Below are positions 32,986 through 43,011 of a stretch of DNA of 64,000 bases, piece after piece. The stretch comes from Paenibacillus soyae (GTDB lineage Bacteria > Bacillota > Bacilli > Paenibacillales > Paenibacillaceae), in NCBI RefSeq assembly GCF_024623455.1, contig NZ_JANIPJ010000006.1, positions 1 to 64,000 of the forward strand, in the 5' to 3' direction. Each line of letters begins with the position of its first letter. Within the stretch, counting starts at the first letter, position 1. The notes beneath the pieces were generated by a model. The model worked only from the letters and a program-made list of their open reading frames with translations. It was not told the DNA's origin and made no database searches. Both the position numbers and the translations under genes were made by a program.

Positions 32986-35900
32986 TTATTCGTCTATCCT
33001 TCCAAGCGCATGCAGCGTTCTTAAGAGAACGGCTGCCGCCTGCGCGCGCGTCGTAGTATGTTTCGGGCTGAACGTATGCTCGCTTGTGCCGGTCATGATC
33101 CCCAGCTTCACCATCAATCGCACATCTTCCAAATAAGACTCGGTTACGCTACCGATGTCATGATAACCGTCCAAACTCGACAATTCCGTTGTTGTCGGCA
33201 GCTTCTCGAGGGCAATGACCGCGGCCAGCATGCTGGCCATTTCCTCGCGCGTCAGCTGCTGATTAGGCTTGAAGCTGCTGCCAGGCTCGAATTCCAGCAA
33301 GCCAAGTTGCTTCGCTTCCGATACTTCGGCGTAGTACCACGCACCGGACTTCACGTCGTCGAATGGCGCCGCGCTTACCGTCGATGCTCCTCGGCCGAGC
33401 GCCCGGACCAGCATGGCGGCGAACTCTGCTCTAGTGATGGCTTTGTCCGGAGCGAACTTTCCGCCTCCAATCCCTTCAACAAGCCCTTTCGCCGCTGCTT
33501 GTTCAATATACGATGCACCCCAGTGCTTGAGCGCATCGGTAAAGCTCACCGAATTCTCGGCCACAACGTAAACGCTGTTGGAATACGAGTCGATCGCGAT
33601 ATACCAAACACCGTCGATCCGAACCTTCTTGGCCGGGACGAATTCGAATTTCCGGTCGGCTTCGTTGTACCGGAACGCTCCCCATAGCAATGGCATGCTT
33701 GTTACGTTCTTCGGCATCGGGATGATTCTAGTCAACGCTTGACTGAACTTGTCCGCCGTTCCGACCGTTTCCTTCGTCTTCACGTTCACGATATCGATGC
33801 GGAAGTCGACAATCGCGCCCATTGGGCTGCCTTGCGGCAATCCGCTTGCAAAAGCCGACAGCATTTCTTTGTTGTCGGATTGGTCAGTCAGCGTAATTTT
33901 GAAGCTGATCTCATCCGCTTTGAGGTTGTTCTCCGCCAGCAACTCCGTCAATCCCGGTATAAGCGATGCCAGATTGACGGGTACCTGATAACTCCCGTAT
34001 GGCGTTTTGATCTCAATAACGAAGCTCTCGTTTTTACTTCCCAATCGCGTTAATGCTGCTGCCGGGATACTGACATATGCTTCTTTTCCCTTAGGAGTAA
34101 CCTCCAACGTAACGGTTGGCTTCGACGCGTCCAGGCTAGTCGGATCAAGCGGCTGGCCATTCAAGTCGATAGGAGGTGAATCGTTCGGCGTAACGATGAT
34201 CGGCGTAAAGATATGGTTGACGTTGATTCGCTCGACCACTCCGTTGCCGGCCTCATCTTCCGTATAGACCGTATACGTCCCGTTTGAAGTTACATCGAAG
34301 CGGTCGCCCGTCATCAGCGTGCCTCCGCTTGCGAAATAGTCTACGGTCAGCGACCCCTTCGCCCATTTGGTGGTCACAATATCGCTGCCCGTTCCGTCGG
34401 TTGCCGCTGTCACGGTCACCGTTCCCATGGTCGACGTTGCAGGCGTCGGGGTCAAAGCTATAGTTGGCTTAATCGAATCCACAATAATGCCGTTCGTCCC
34501 CGTCGCCGGAACGTCCAGAGGAAGATCGACACCCGACGCCGTAAGGGCTGCGCCAACCGGCAGGTCGATTTCCATTCCGATTTCGATGCCATCCGTGTCG
34601 AGGAATCCTTCTTGCACTTCGTACGCGAATACGAGCTTGTTCCGTTCGCCTGCAGGCTGTTCGGTATAGGCGGAGTAAACCGTTGCCGTATCCGCCCCTT
34701 CGCCTATCACGATCGGCAGACGCGGCGTGCCGGCCGGAGCATCGACAGGTCCTTCGTAGCTGATGACGAAGGTCAAGGCATCGCCAATTCCGTAATATCC
34801 GGCGCCGGGAATCTCAACATCGTTGATTTCAGGCGCGGGAATCTGGATACGGAGTTTGTACCTTCCATAAGCGTTTCCGTTCTCGTCCGCCGTTTCGATC
34901 ATGATTTCGTTAACGCCAGGCGTAACGGTGACCTTTTCGGATGCGCCTGCTGTTCCTGCAATGGATACCGTGGTGTCTGAATCGGCCTGGACGACGCCGA
35001 TATCCACGAAATCGATATAACGGTCCGATGTAATCGTGTATAGGCCTTGCTCGGAGTCGAAGACAGGAGGACTCCTCGTCAATAAGGCTCCCGGTGCCGT
35101 TACGCTCAAGCTGGTAAGCTTAGCGGCTTCGAACTCGTGATCGAAGATCGGGTATGTCGTTCCCTCCATCATGGCCCAGGTGCCTGCAAAATTCCAGGCG
35201 GCATTGGCATAGGTCGACTTAGCTTTCATCTCCGCTGTGCCTTTTCCAGCGGCGCCGCTTCCTCCGGCCGATCCTGGTTGAACGCTCGCCTCGACATCCC
35301 AGAAGGAATTGGTTACGACCGTACCGGTGCTGGAGCCGATCAACCCGCCAACTCCGGAACTTGCATCGGATGTTACTTGCCCGGCTGCATAGGAGTCGGT
35401 CACGGTCCCACCATCCGCTTCGCCGATGAGTCCGCCAATATGATCGGCTCCGCCTGATCCAATGACGTTCGCCGTGGAATACGTCTCAATCAATTCTCCT
35501 TGCGATTTCCCGACAACTCCCCCCGCACCTTGGCCGGTAACCGTCACCGTACCTGTAGAATAGGCTTGACTAACGGTGCCGCCATCGAGGAGCGTTCCGA
35601 CGATAGCACCGGTATGAAGCTCTCCGGTGATCTCCACATTCGTCATGCCGATATTCTTGATCGTGCCCGACGCTACACCGAAAAAGCCGATATTCTCTTC
35701 TTCTCCGCGATCAATAAACAGGTTGTGAATCACATGACCGTTGCCGTCAAAAGATCCCGTGAAAGGATTGTCGGCGTCCCCGATCGGAACCCAACCCATC
35801 GCACCTTTGTCACTCAAATACTCGGACAAGTCCATATCATTATGAAGAATATAATCATCGTTCAATTGATAACCGTCACCAGCGCCCGTGCCGATCGCCG

Positions 35901-37101
35901 CCAGTTGTTCGACGGTCGAGATACTATGGGGATAGTTGCTCCCGTCCTCCCGGTTGATTTGAAGCGTGTATGTTAGCTCATAAGGATCGTTTAACGTGCA
36001 AGGTTCCTCGCATGCAGCTGGAACCGCCGCGCCGGAGCTCGACACCGTTATGTGGATGATGTTCGCTCCTTCGTTAAGATCAATCGTTTCCTTGTCGGAA
36101 TTGCTTCCACGATCAATGGAAGTTAAGCTGCCCTCGGCATTCGCGTATACGGTCACTTGATCGACCTCATTCGGTACAGTGCCGGAATACGTTAGATGAT
36201 TCCCGACGAAGGACGGATCCAGCATAATTGGAGCTCCGTTATCCGAATCGGATCCAACCGTAACCTCTAACGCGTCCAAAGCAATTCGATCGAACGTTTT
36301 ACGATGCATGGGATAAGTCAACCCTTCGATGATTCCCCATGGGCCGTCGTCGGCGAAATTCCAGCCTGCAAAGCTAGCGCTTTCCGTCATATTCTCTTCA
36401 GAGAGGGGTTGTCCGCCTGCCGAAACACTCGTCAAGTCGCGATTATAGTAACTATTTTCAATGGTCCAATTTCCGTCTCTCTCACCGATTAATCCTCCGA
36501 TAGTAGAACCAGTTACCATTACAGACGAATAGGAATTCCGAATCGCGCTATTCGTCCCATAACCAATCAAGCCGCCCACCGGATCATCGCCGGTGACTGT
36601 TCCGGTTACATATACATTCTCGACGATAGTAGAGAGTTGGATATATCCAACCAAACCGCCGATATAGTCGCCGTTGTGTGCATCGATATTCACATTGATC
36701 AATCCGAGATTTCGAAATTTAGCATTAGAAGCGAAACCGAACAACCCGAGGTTACTCGTACCGGCCCCGCCCGTATTTATCGTTAAATTCGAAATCGTGT
36801 GTCCGGCTCCGTCGAACACCCCTGTGAATGGCGCACTCGGACTCCAACTTCCGATTGGCACCCAATTCCCGCCTGGCAGGTCGGAAAGATCAAGATCCGC
36901 GCCCAAGCGATAGTGCGCGCCTAGGGCATTACTCACTTCCTTTAGTTGATCAATGCTAGTAATAATAAAAGGGTCTCCTTCAATTCCGCCCCCTTCGCCC
37001 GAGAAAGCCGCATACACCTTGTTTTCTCCGGCATTCCATGTTGCCGATGTCGTGAGGACAACCACAACGAGCAACAATACCAACCATTTGCGTCTGAACA
37101 A
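32986..37101 (-). CDS. Large cell-wall protein with GLUG repeats and three SLH domains
   Basis: The 1371-residue product has a signal peptide ending near VYAAFS. It then has two blocks of GLUG-type beta repeats (GGLVGY, GGLIGY, GGLIGE near residues 165-210, and again at 500-600), each followed by a cadherin-like beta domain, more beta-sandwich modules (about 760-1100), and three SLH domains (about 1190-1371, for example EQAAAKGLVEGIGGGKFAPDKAITRAEFAAML). SLH domains bind pyruvylated secondary wall polymer and hold the protein on the surface. GLUG proteins are often adhesins or are processed like IgA proteases; no protease motif is seen. It starts at a TTG with GAGGGGG about 10 bases upstream. 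Confidence 0.92.
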   Translation of the reverse strand: MFRRKWLVLLLVVVVLTTSATWNAGENKVYAAFSGEGGGIEGDPFIITSIDQLKEVSNALGAHYRLGADLDLSDLPGGNWVPIGSWSPSAPFTGVFDGAGHTISNLTINTGGAGTSNLGLFGFASNAKFRNLGLINVNIDAHNGDYIGGLVGYIQLSTIVENVYVTGTVTGDDPVGGLIGYGTNSAIRNSYSSVMVTGSTIGGLIGERDGNWTIENSYYNRDLTSVSAGGQPLSEENMTESASFAGWNFADDGPWGIIEGLTYPMHRKTFDRIALDALEVTVGSDSDNGAPIMLDPSFVGNHLTYSGTVPNEVDQVTVYANAEGSLTSIDRGSNSDKETIDLNEGANIIHITVSSSGAAVPAACEEPCTLNDPYELTYTLQINREDGSNYPHSISTVEQLAAIGTGAGDGYQLNDDYILHNDMDLSEYLSDKGAMGWVPIGDADNPFTGSFDGNGHVIHNLFIDRGEEENIGFFGVASGTIKNIGMTNVEITGELHTGAIVGTLLDGGTVSQAYSTGTVTVTGQGAGGVVGKSQGELIETYSTANVIGSGGADHIGGLIGEADGGTVTDSYAAGQVTSDASSGVGGLIGSSTGTVVTNSFWDVEASVQPGSAGGSGAAGKGTAEMKAKSTYANAAWNFAGTWAMMEGTTYPIFDHEFEAAKLTSLSVTAPGALLTRSPPVFDSEQGLYTITSDRYIDFVDIGVVQADSDTTVSIAGTAGASEKVTVTPGVNEIMIETADENGNAYGRYKLRIQIPAPEINDVEIPGAGYYGIGDALTFVISYEGPVDAPAGTPRLPIVIGEGADTATVYSAYTEQPAGERNKLVFAYEVQEGFLDTDGIEIGMEIDLPVGAALTASGVDLPLDVPATGTNGIIVDSIKPTIALTPTPATSTMGTVTVTAATDGTGSDIVTTKWAKGSLTVDYFASGGTLMTGDRFDVTSNGTYTVYTEDEAGNGVVERINVNHIFTPIIVTPNDSPPIDLNGQPLDPTSLDASKPTVTLEVTPKGKEAYVSIPAAALTRLGSKNESFVIEIKTPYGSYQVPVNLASLIPGLTELLAENNLKADEISFKITLTDQSDNKEMLSAFASGLPQGSPMGAIVDFRIDIVNVKTKETVGTADKFSQALTRIIPMPKNVTSMPLLWGAFRYNEADRKFEFVPAKKVRIDGVWYIAIDSYSNSVYVVAENSVSFTDALKHWGASYIEQAAAKGLVEGIGGGKFAPDKAITRAEFAAMLVRALGRGASTVSAAPFDDVKSGAWYYAEVSEAKQLGLLEFEPGSSFKPNQQLTREEMASMLAAVIALEKLPTTTELSSLDGYHDIGSVTESYLEDVRLMVKLGIMTGTSEHTFSPKHTTTRAQAAAVLLRTLHALGRIDE

Positions 37102-37254
37102 AGCCCGACAGCCCCCTCTTGTCTTTCAATGAAAAACTGTTAATTTATGTGATTTAATATAAACATATAATTCGCCAAATTTCTACAACTCATTTCGAGA
37201 TTCGTATCGAAAGCTTTGCCCAATAAATTAAGAAGTTCTTCATAAATTTGATTC

Positions 37255-37282
37255 TTGGTTATTAAGATTTTCCAATTATAAT
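37255..37282 (+). promoter_or_regulatory. Probable promoter of the OmpR-type two-component operon
   Basis: TTGGTT and TATAAT are separated by 16 bases, about 40 bases upstream of the response-regulator start codon. The -10 box is perfect. Confidence 0.55.
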
Positions 37283-37323
37283 GAGAAAAAGAAAAGATAG
37301 CACGCAAGAAAGGGGAGAAAGGG

Positions 37324-38016
37324 ATGCAGCATAGAGTGGCGCTGGTCGTCGACGACGATAAGGAAATACGCGACGCCATTGAAATTTATTTGAAGAATGA
37401 GGGCCTATTAGTATTGAAAGCAAAAGACGGCTTGGAAGCGCTGGAGACTCTCGAATCGAACGAGGTGCATCTCATTATTCTGGATATTATGATGCCCAGG
37501 CTCGACGGCATTGCCGCAACCTTCAAAATCCGGGAGCATAGAAACATTCCTATCCTAATGCTAAGCGCCAAAAGCGAGGACAGCGACAAAATACTAGGGC
37601 TTCATGTGGGAGCGGACGATTATGTAACCAAGCCGTTTAATCCGATGGAGCTTGTTGCACGGGTGAAATCCTTGCTGAGGAGATATGTCACCTTCGGATC
37701 CTACGAAGGCGCAAAAAATACGATCGATCTGCATGGCCTCGCTTTAAATCTGGAGGGCAAGGAAGTATCCGTGAACGGGGAATCCGTCAAGCTGACGCCG
37801 ATTGAGTACAAAATCGTGGAGCTGCTGATGACGAATGCGGGACGAGTCTTCTCGATTCAGGAAATCTACGAACGCGTCTGGAGAGAGCCGGGCTTCAATG
37901 CCGAAAATACGGTTGCCGTTCACATACGCAAAATCCGCGAAAAGATCGAAATCGATCCAAAAAATCCAAGATATCTGAAAGTGGTGTGGGGAATTGGATA
38001 CAAAATGGAGAAGTAA
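37324..38016 (+). CDS. OmpR-family response regulator
   Basis: A 230-residue regulator with a receiver domain (acidic VVDDD near residue 8, phospho-acceptor D54 in IILDIMMP, lysine in TKPFNP) and a C-terminal winged helix (LTPIEYKIVELLMTNAGRVFS and VAVHIRKIREKIE). It resembles VanR/YycF-like regulators. The ATG has an AAAGGGGAGAAAGGG region upstream. The sensor kinase gene starts inside its last codons, so the pair is translationally coupled. The signal is unknown. Confidence 0.93.
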   Translation: MQHRVALVVDDDKEIRDAIEIYLKNEGLLVLKAKDGLEALETLESNEVHLIILDIMMPRLDGIAATFKIREHRNIPILMLSAKSEDSDKILGLHVGADDYVTKPFNPMELVARVKSLLRRYVTFGSYEGAKNTIDLHGLALNLEGKEVSVNGESVKLTPIEYKIVELLMTNAGRVFSIQEIYERVWREPGFNAENTVAVHIRKIREKIEIDPKNPRYLKVVWGIGYKMEK

Positions 38017-40252
38017 CGCTCTTTTTTTCCTCTATGCTCTCTTGTTGGTCATCGGTCTGAACGGGCCGTTAACGTTGATGGAGCAGGGAGACCATTACCT
38101 TCATCGCGATTACTACCAGACGCAGGAATTCCGGCAACAACTGGATCAATACGCCTCCTACTTGAATCTATTCGTGCTCAATTCTCTCTCGGAGCAGGAT
38201 GCGAAAGCCTCCATTACGGTGGAGGAAGACGATATTGAACAATATCGCTGGATGCGAAACCAGGAGGTTCCTCTAAAGGACCAGATCTATTTGATCCGCA
38301 ATGAATACGATCCTCTCATTCAGGAAGCCTCTGACAGCGGCAACGACAAGGTGGCCGATTATTACGCGGCGGAGAGAGACGGTAAATTAGAAGAACTGAT
38401 GAAGCTATTCGAGGATAACGATTATGTCTCGGCCCTTATCCGAGACGAGAAAGAACAAGAGATAGACTTCTACTACAGGCAACGGGAGACTTATCGATCC
38501 GAATACAATCACTTGGACAATCAGTTCGACTATTACTTCCGAAGTCCTTCCACGAACATCGTACATACAAGCTTGAACGTGCCGGATGATTCATCCGCTC
38601 GCAACGAATTATATGGCAGCAGTCATGCTTATGCTGCGAGCTATACGATTGACATCGGCCATTCGCTGCACTACTCGTTAGAATTCTATGGAACGGACGC
38701 TCCCCTCGCTCCTTATCAGGGCTGGATCGCGGTTCCGAAGGACAGCGCTATGCAGGAATCAGCCAAAAGATATAAGCGGGCGCAGTGGAGCCTGTTCGCC
38801 TATGGCTTGGCAAGCGTCGTCCTGCTTGTGTTTTGCCTCATTCGATGGAGGAGCGTCTTGTCCCTTCGTGCCGAGACGAGCCGATGGGCAGCCTATCATC
38901 GGAAGCTGCCGCTCGATGTTAAACTATTGCTATTCGCCGGAACGTCGGCGCTGACACTCGGCTTGCTGCTAAGCTTGGCGGGTCAATACTCCGGCCTATT
39001 CGACGCTCTGTTGCTTTATGGCGGGAAGATGCTGGCCACGCTTTTCCTGGCGGCGGTTGGCATGGCGTTAACCCTTCTTCAATGGCAGTACCTTGTGAAC
39101 GAGCTGTCTAGCTGGAGCGATATTAGGAGAGAATGGGCGCGATCCTTGATTGTACGGGGCGCCTTGCAGATGAAGTCTAGCTTCGCACGAATCGCAAACT
39201 ATGTGAAGGACTCTTATCTATATAAAAGCACGGGAATCCGGCTGTTCGCACACTCGATTGTATTAATCGGATTGGGCCTTGCCGGGGGATGGTCAACCTT
39301 TTCTTATTTTGAATACGACGACCCCTTCTTCCTGCTCTTCACGGCAGTAATGGCGATCATCGGAATCGCCGTCGTTCTTCTCTCGACCCGGCAATTCGGT
39401 TATCTGAATAAGGTGGCCATGGCTGCGAATGAACTGGCGGCGGGGCGAATGCCAAATGAGCTTCCCCCATCCGGAAGCGGCGTCATTGCATCTCTGGCTT
39501 CCAATATAAACACGTTAAGGCTCGGCGTCACCATGCTTCAGAATGAACAAGCCAAAAGCGAGAGGCTGAAGACGGAGCTTGTGACGAACGTCAGTCATGA
39601 TTTGCGGACTCCTCTCACTTCCATTATTACTTACGCGGGCCTGCTGAAGACGGAGGACGCGACCATGGAAGAACGGGCCGCCTATATCGAAATCATTAAT
39701 CAGAAATCGAAGCGGCTTAAGACGATGATTGACGATTTGTTCGAAGTGTCGACCATGGCAAGCGGCAATGCCAGGATGCTTCTGGAGAAAGCAGACCTCG
39801 TCCAGCTCATGCAGCAAGCGCTGGCGGAGTATAAAGAAACGATGGACAGCTCCGACATTCAATTCCGTATTTCCATGCCGGAGGAGCCCCTCTACGCGCT
39901 CGTGGATGGACAAAAGCTTTGGAGAGTTTTCGACAACCTGATCGGGAACATGATCAAGTATTCGCTTAGTCACACGCGCGCCTATATCTCGATGCAGCTA
40001 TCGGATCGACATGAAGCTATCATTACGTTCAAGAACGTATCGAAATACGAGCTCGGCGATAATGCCGAGGAGCTGTTCGAGCGCTTCAAACGCGGGGATA
40101 CATCGCGGCATACGGAGGGGTCCGGCCTCGGACTCGCGATCGCGAAGTCGATCATCGACCTTCATGAGGGCCGCCTCGCGCTGGAAACCGACGGGGATTT
40201 ATTTAAGGTTTCTGTTATTTTAAAGCTTCAGGAACAGGATACTAAAGGTTAA
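37994..40252 (+). CDS. Sensor histidine kinase with six membrane helices
   Basis: The 752-residue kinase has an N-terminal helix (about residues 8-28), a charged extracellular domain of about 230 residues rich in E, D and Y, then five more helices between about 258 and 460. This is more complex than a simple two-helix sensor. A HAMP-like segment follows. The HisKA motif VTNVSHDLRTPLTSII carries H535, and the ATPase domain contains DNLIGNMIKYS and GSGLGLAIAKSI. The best start is the TTG at 37994, which overlaps the regulator gene by 23 bases and is the first start after an in-frame stop. Its stimulus is unknown. The window shows no obvious target gene next to the operon, although the SLH protein is divergent. 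Confidence 0.88.
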   Translation: MDTKWRSNALFFLYALLLVIGLNGPLTLMEQGDHYLHRDYYQTQEFRQQLDQYASYLNLFVLNSLSEQDAKASITVEEDDIEQYRWMRNQEVPLKDQIYLIRNEYDPLIQEASDSGNDKVADYYAAERDGKLEELMKLFEDNDYVSALIRDEKEQEIDFYYRQRETYRSEYNHLDNQFDYYFRSPSTNIVHTSLNVPDDSSARNELYGSSHAYAASYTIDIGHSLHYSLEFYGTDAPLAPYQGWIAVPKDSAMQESAKRYKRAQWSLFAYGLASVVLLVFCLIRWRSVLSLRAETSRWAAYHRKLPLDVKLLLFAGTSALTLGLLLSLAGQYSGLFDALLLYGGKMLATLFLAAVGMALTLLQWQYLVNELSSWSDIRREWARSLIVRGALQMKSSFARIANYVKDSYLYKSTGIRLFAHSIVLIGLGLAGGWSTFSYFEYDDPFFLLFTAVMAIIGIAVVLLSTRQFGYLNKVAMAANELAAGRMPNELPPSGSGVIASLASNINTLRLGVTMLQNEQAKSERLKTELVTNVSHDLRTPLTSIITYAGLLKTEDATMEERAAYIEIINQKSKRLKTMIDDLFEVSTMASGNARMLLEKADLVQLMQQALAEYKETMDSSDIQFRISMPEEPLYALVDGQKLWRVFDNLIGNMIKYSLSHTRAYISMQLSDRHEAIITFKNVSKYELGDNAEELFERFKRGDTSRHTEGSGLGLAIAKSIIDLHEGRLALETDGDLFKVSVILKLQEQDTKG

Positions 40253-40350
40253 TCCCTCTCTAAGGACAATAAAGTGGCAGCCATACGGCGGGCGGAACGC
40301 ATTTTTGCAATCCGCCCGTCGAACTGGGTATGTTCACTCTCTCTTACCAT

Positions 40351-41262
40351 TTAATCTCTTATCCGCACGACCACTTTTCCCTTCGCTCGGCTTTCTTCCA
40401 CATGCCGAATGGCTTCCGCTGTATCCTGGAACGAGTAAATGCGATCAATAAACGGTTTGATTCCTCCAGCTTCAACGAGCTCTTTCAATCGGATGAGATC
40501 CTCTTGTTTCACGCTTGCGGCAATAAAATCAATTTGCTTATCGAACATGGAGAAAAACATAGCCTGAAAGATTCGCGACACCTCCCCGCCCGCGATCACA
40601 TATTTTCCGTTTGGTCTCAATAGGCGTTTGTGGTCCCTGATTGGGCGGAAAGCCGCCGTGTCAAAGATCAGGTCAAACCGCTCCTGCAGTTCGGCAATAT
40701 CCACATTCGCGTAATCCACAACTTGATCGGCACCCATTGACCGAACCGCATCTATCTTTGATGAGCTGCAGATTCCCGTAACTTCGGCGCCGTAGAACTT
40801 CGCGATCTGAACCGCATAGGATCCGACACCGCCCGCAGCGCCCTTTATCATCACCTTCTGCCCCGCTCGCAAGTGCCCCTTATCGCAAAGACCTTGCAAA
40901 GCAGTTAACGCCGCCATAGGTATAGACGCCGCTTCCAAGAAGGTCGACCCTGCCGGCTTCAGCGCCAAATTCCGCTCTGCCCCGCACACATATTCCGCGA
41001 AACAACCAAAGCCTACTTCACCGAACACCTCGTCTCCGGGGCGAAATTGCTTCACGAGTCTCCCTACCGCTTCGACTCTGCCGGATACGTCCGCTCCAAG
41101 AATCGGGTGCTTGGGCTTCAACATCCCCCCTCCCAAGCGTATGAACGCTGGATTAGCACGCAGATGCCTCCAGTCATACGCGTTCACGGAAGCCGCAAAT
41201 ACTTGGATCAGATGTTGCCTCCATCGAAAACCAAACACCTCCAACGCTGTTGGGTTGCCCAA
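40351..41262 (-). CDS. Zinc-free alcohol dehydrogenase/quinone reductase family protein, 5' end truncated
   Basis: The body matches the MDR family: FAASVNAYDWRHLRA, GADVSGRVEAVG, FRPGDEVFGEV, the nucleotide-binding motif GAAGGVGSYAVQIAK and FDLIFDTAAF. Homologues start with about 30-35 residues (a strand pair and a DEVLVKV-like strand) before the AASVN motif. Here that part is replaced by residues encoded by the terminator hairpin of the upstream DinB gene. The only available start is a TTG within the hairpin, with no ribosome binding site. So the gene is probably 5'-truncated and perhaps inactive, although the rest of the frame is intact. An alternative is translation from an internal start. 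Confidence 0.7.
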   Translation of the reverse strand: MGNPTALEVFGFRWRQHLIQVFAASVNAYDWRHLRANPAFIRLGGGMLKPKHPILGADVSGRVEAVGRLVKQFRPGDEVFGEVGFGCFAEYVCGAERNLALKPAGSTFLEAASIPMAALTALQGLCDKGHLRAGQKVMIKGAAGGVGSYAVQIAKFYGAEVTGICSSSKIDAVRSMGADQVVDYANVDIAELQERFDLIFDTAAFRPIRDHKRLLRPNGKYVIAGGEVSRIFQAMFFSMFDKQIDFIAASVKQEDLIRLKELVEAGGIKPFIDRIYSFQDTAEAIRHVEESRAKGKVVVRIRD

Positions 41263-41279
41263 CAGTGATGGAGGTGTTT
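41233..41279 (-). terminator. Terminator of the DinB-family gene, overlapping the truncated reductase
   Basis: A two-part stem pairs AAACACCTCC with GGAGGTGTTT and CTGTTGGG with CCCAACAG around a 3-base loop, ending in a short T-rich stretch on the minus strand (GTTTGG). It lies 18 bases past the DinB stop. Confidence 0.6.
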
Positions 41280-41296
41280 TCCATTGCTATCGATGG

Positions 41297-41803
41297 TCAA
41301 ACAACGGGAGCTTCCATACCCATTGCGGCCCATTCCTCTTTGGCAGGACCATAAACTCCGGGCACCGTTAGACCTGCTTGCCGCATCAAGACGGTCATTT
41401 GACCGCGATGATGAACCTCATGCATCAGGAGAGCGCTTAATGTATATCCGTTTTTCCAGTTCTCGCCAAACATGTTAACCTCCTGCTGCAACGATTCGTC
41501 CGTCCATTGGGTACGGATCGCGTCCAACATCGATTGGACGGTTGTCCGGTAGGCTGCGGCAATTTCGGCGGCCGAAGCAGGCGGCTCGGAATACACATTC
41601 GGCGCATTGAACTGCAGCCCTGTGCGGTGAAGCATATCGGGAATCGTAGTCACGATATGCCAGGCCAGTCTTCCAAGCGTCCGGTAACCGGGCAACACCT
41701 CCTGATGTAGAGATGCGTCGGTCAAGAGGTTCAGCAGCTTCTGCGTGCCCTCCGCTTCGTAAGTGTAATCGGCTATAAAGCTTTGTAACGATGTGTACAT
41801 CAT
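41297..41803 (-). CDS. DinB/YfiT-family putative metal-dependent hydrolase
   Basis: A 168-residue four-helix protein with the metal-binding histidines expected of the DinB fold (AWHIV near residue 48 and LMHEVHHRGQM near 128-137). Family members include thiol-dependent transferases and stress proteins. The AAGGAGG site precedes two adjacent ATG codons; either could start. It is probably transcribed alone or with the truncated reductase downstream. The substrate is unknown. Confidence 0.85.
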   Translation of the reverse strand: MMYTSLQSFIADYTYEAEGTQKLLNLLTDASLHQEVLPGYRTLGRLAWHIVTTIPDMLHRTGLQFNAPNVYSEPPASAAEIAAAYRTTVQSMLDAIRTQWTDESLQQEVNMFGENWKNGYTLSALLMHEVHHRGQMTVLMRQAGLTVPGVYGPAKEEWAAMGMEAPVV

Positions 41804-41907
41804 GACAGCCTCCTTGTAGTTTCTTTAGTCCTGGGCACTGCCCGGCAACTATAGTATGAAGGAGGTCCACTGACAACGTATTGTCAGCAGAAATGTGCAC
41901 TATCAAA

Positions 41908-42843
41908 TTACTGATATAATTCAAAAACCCGTCTGGCTTGGCCGCTGATTTCATCGGCGAGAGACTTCGGCTCCAGAACGCACAGATCCGGCCCGTAACT
42001 AAGCAGCATTCCATAGAGCCAGTTATCTGCCGGAAGCTCCGCCCTGACCAGCAGCGCTCCGTCCTCCGCCTCCGTCATTTGCTCCGAGCCGAAGCACTCT
42101 TCGACACGTACTCTAACTCTCGGATGAAAACGAAGCACCATTGTAATATAGGTTTCGGGGTGTCGCCATTTCCATCTATCATCCAGATCCTCCAGACGCT
42201 CCTTCCGGCGCGGGAATACTTCCATATCTCTACGAAGCTCCCGGATGCGGGACAGCTTGAATGTCCGGCAATCCTGTCTTAGCCGGCAGTAGGCGTATAA
42301 GTACCATGCGCTTCCTTTCCAGGCGAGCCCTATCGGCTCAACGACTCTCTCCCCCGTGCCTCCTTCGGAATTGGAATAGGTCAGCCAAACGACGTTCCTG
42401 TTCTTGGCCGCCAGGCGAAGCTCGGCCAGCTTGTCCTTGTCCGCCTCCACCCTACACCACGGGCTTAGGCCTATAAGAAGCTGCTCCCCCGCTTCTTCTA
42501 TTCGATGCTGCTCGTTTTTGGCCATCAACGCGTTGATCTTGGTCAGCAGCTGATCCGTTTGCCCATCCTGCAGGGTCGACTTCATGCCTTTGAGGGCCGT
42601 CACTATTGAGGTTAAGTCATCGAAGGTTACGATCTGTCTTTCGATGCGAAACTCGTCCATTATCTCGTAGCCGCCGTCCGCCCCCGCATAAGATGCAATG
42701 GGGATTCCCGCGGCGTTGACTGCCTCGATATCCCTATAAATCGTGCGAAGCGAGACCTCAAACCGGTCGGCTAGCTCTTGGGCTCCCACTCTCTTGCGGC
42801 TGAGCAGAAGCATGGTGATACCCAGCAATCGTTGGAGCTTCAA
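41908..42843 (-). CDS. YafY-type WYL-domain transcriptional regulator
   Basis: A 311-residue regulator with an N-terminal helix-turn-helix (MKLQRLLGITMLLLSRKRVG through RFEVSLRTIYRDIEA) and a WYL ligand-sensing domain (about 140-310, with KGSAWYLYAYCRLRQDCRTFKL). I choose the TTG at 42843: it has GGGAGG 9 bases upstream and gives the conserved MKLQRLLGI beginning. The longer open frame adds 18 residues that do not match the family. The gene is divergent from the SDR gene. Its target is unknown. Confidence 0.87.
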   Translation of the reverse strand: MKLQRLLGITMLLLSRKRVGAQELADRFEVSLRTIYRDIEAVNAAGIPIASYAGADGGYEIMDEFRIERQIVTFDDLTSIVTALKGMKSTLQDGQTDQLLTKINALMAKNEQHRIEEAGEQLLIGLSPWCRVEADKDKLAELRLAAKNRNVVWLTYSNSEGGTGERVVEPIGLAWKGSAWYLYAYCRLRQDCRTFKLSRIRELRRDMEVFPRRKERLEDLDDRWKWRHPETYITMVLRFHPRVRVRVEECFGSEQMTEAEDGALLVRAELPADNWLYGMLLSYGPDLCVLEPKSLADEISGQARRVFELYQ

Positions 42844-42930
42844 TGAAAGGGACCTCCCAGGCTTTTTCATTATTTTACCAAAGGCATTGTGCAGCATAAA
42901 GGTTTTTCATGCTTTCTGAAAAATTAACTG

Positions 42931-42962
42931 TTGACCTTCACATTAGCGTGAACCTTTACACT
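42931..42962 (+). promoter_or_regulatory. MerR-type promoter of the SDR gene
   Basis: TTGACC and TACACT are separated by 20 bases, longer than a normal 17-base spacer, and the spacer holds an inverted repeat (CTTCAC and GTGAA around ATTAGC). This is the layout that MerR-family activators untwist. The MerR gene at 43794-44171, just downstream of the SDR gene, is the natural candidate. Confidence 0.7.
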
Positions 42963-43011
42963 AGCATTAGAAAGTCGTCAACAAACATTTGAACCAAGGA
43001 GGAACAAGGAC

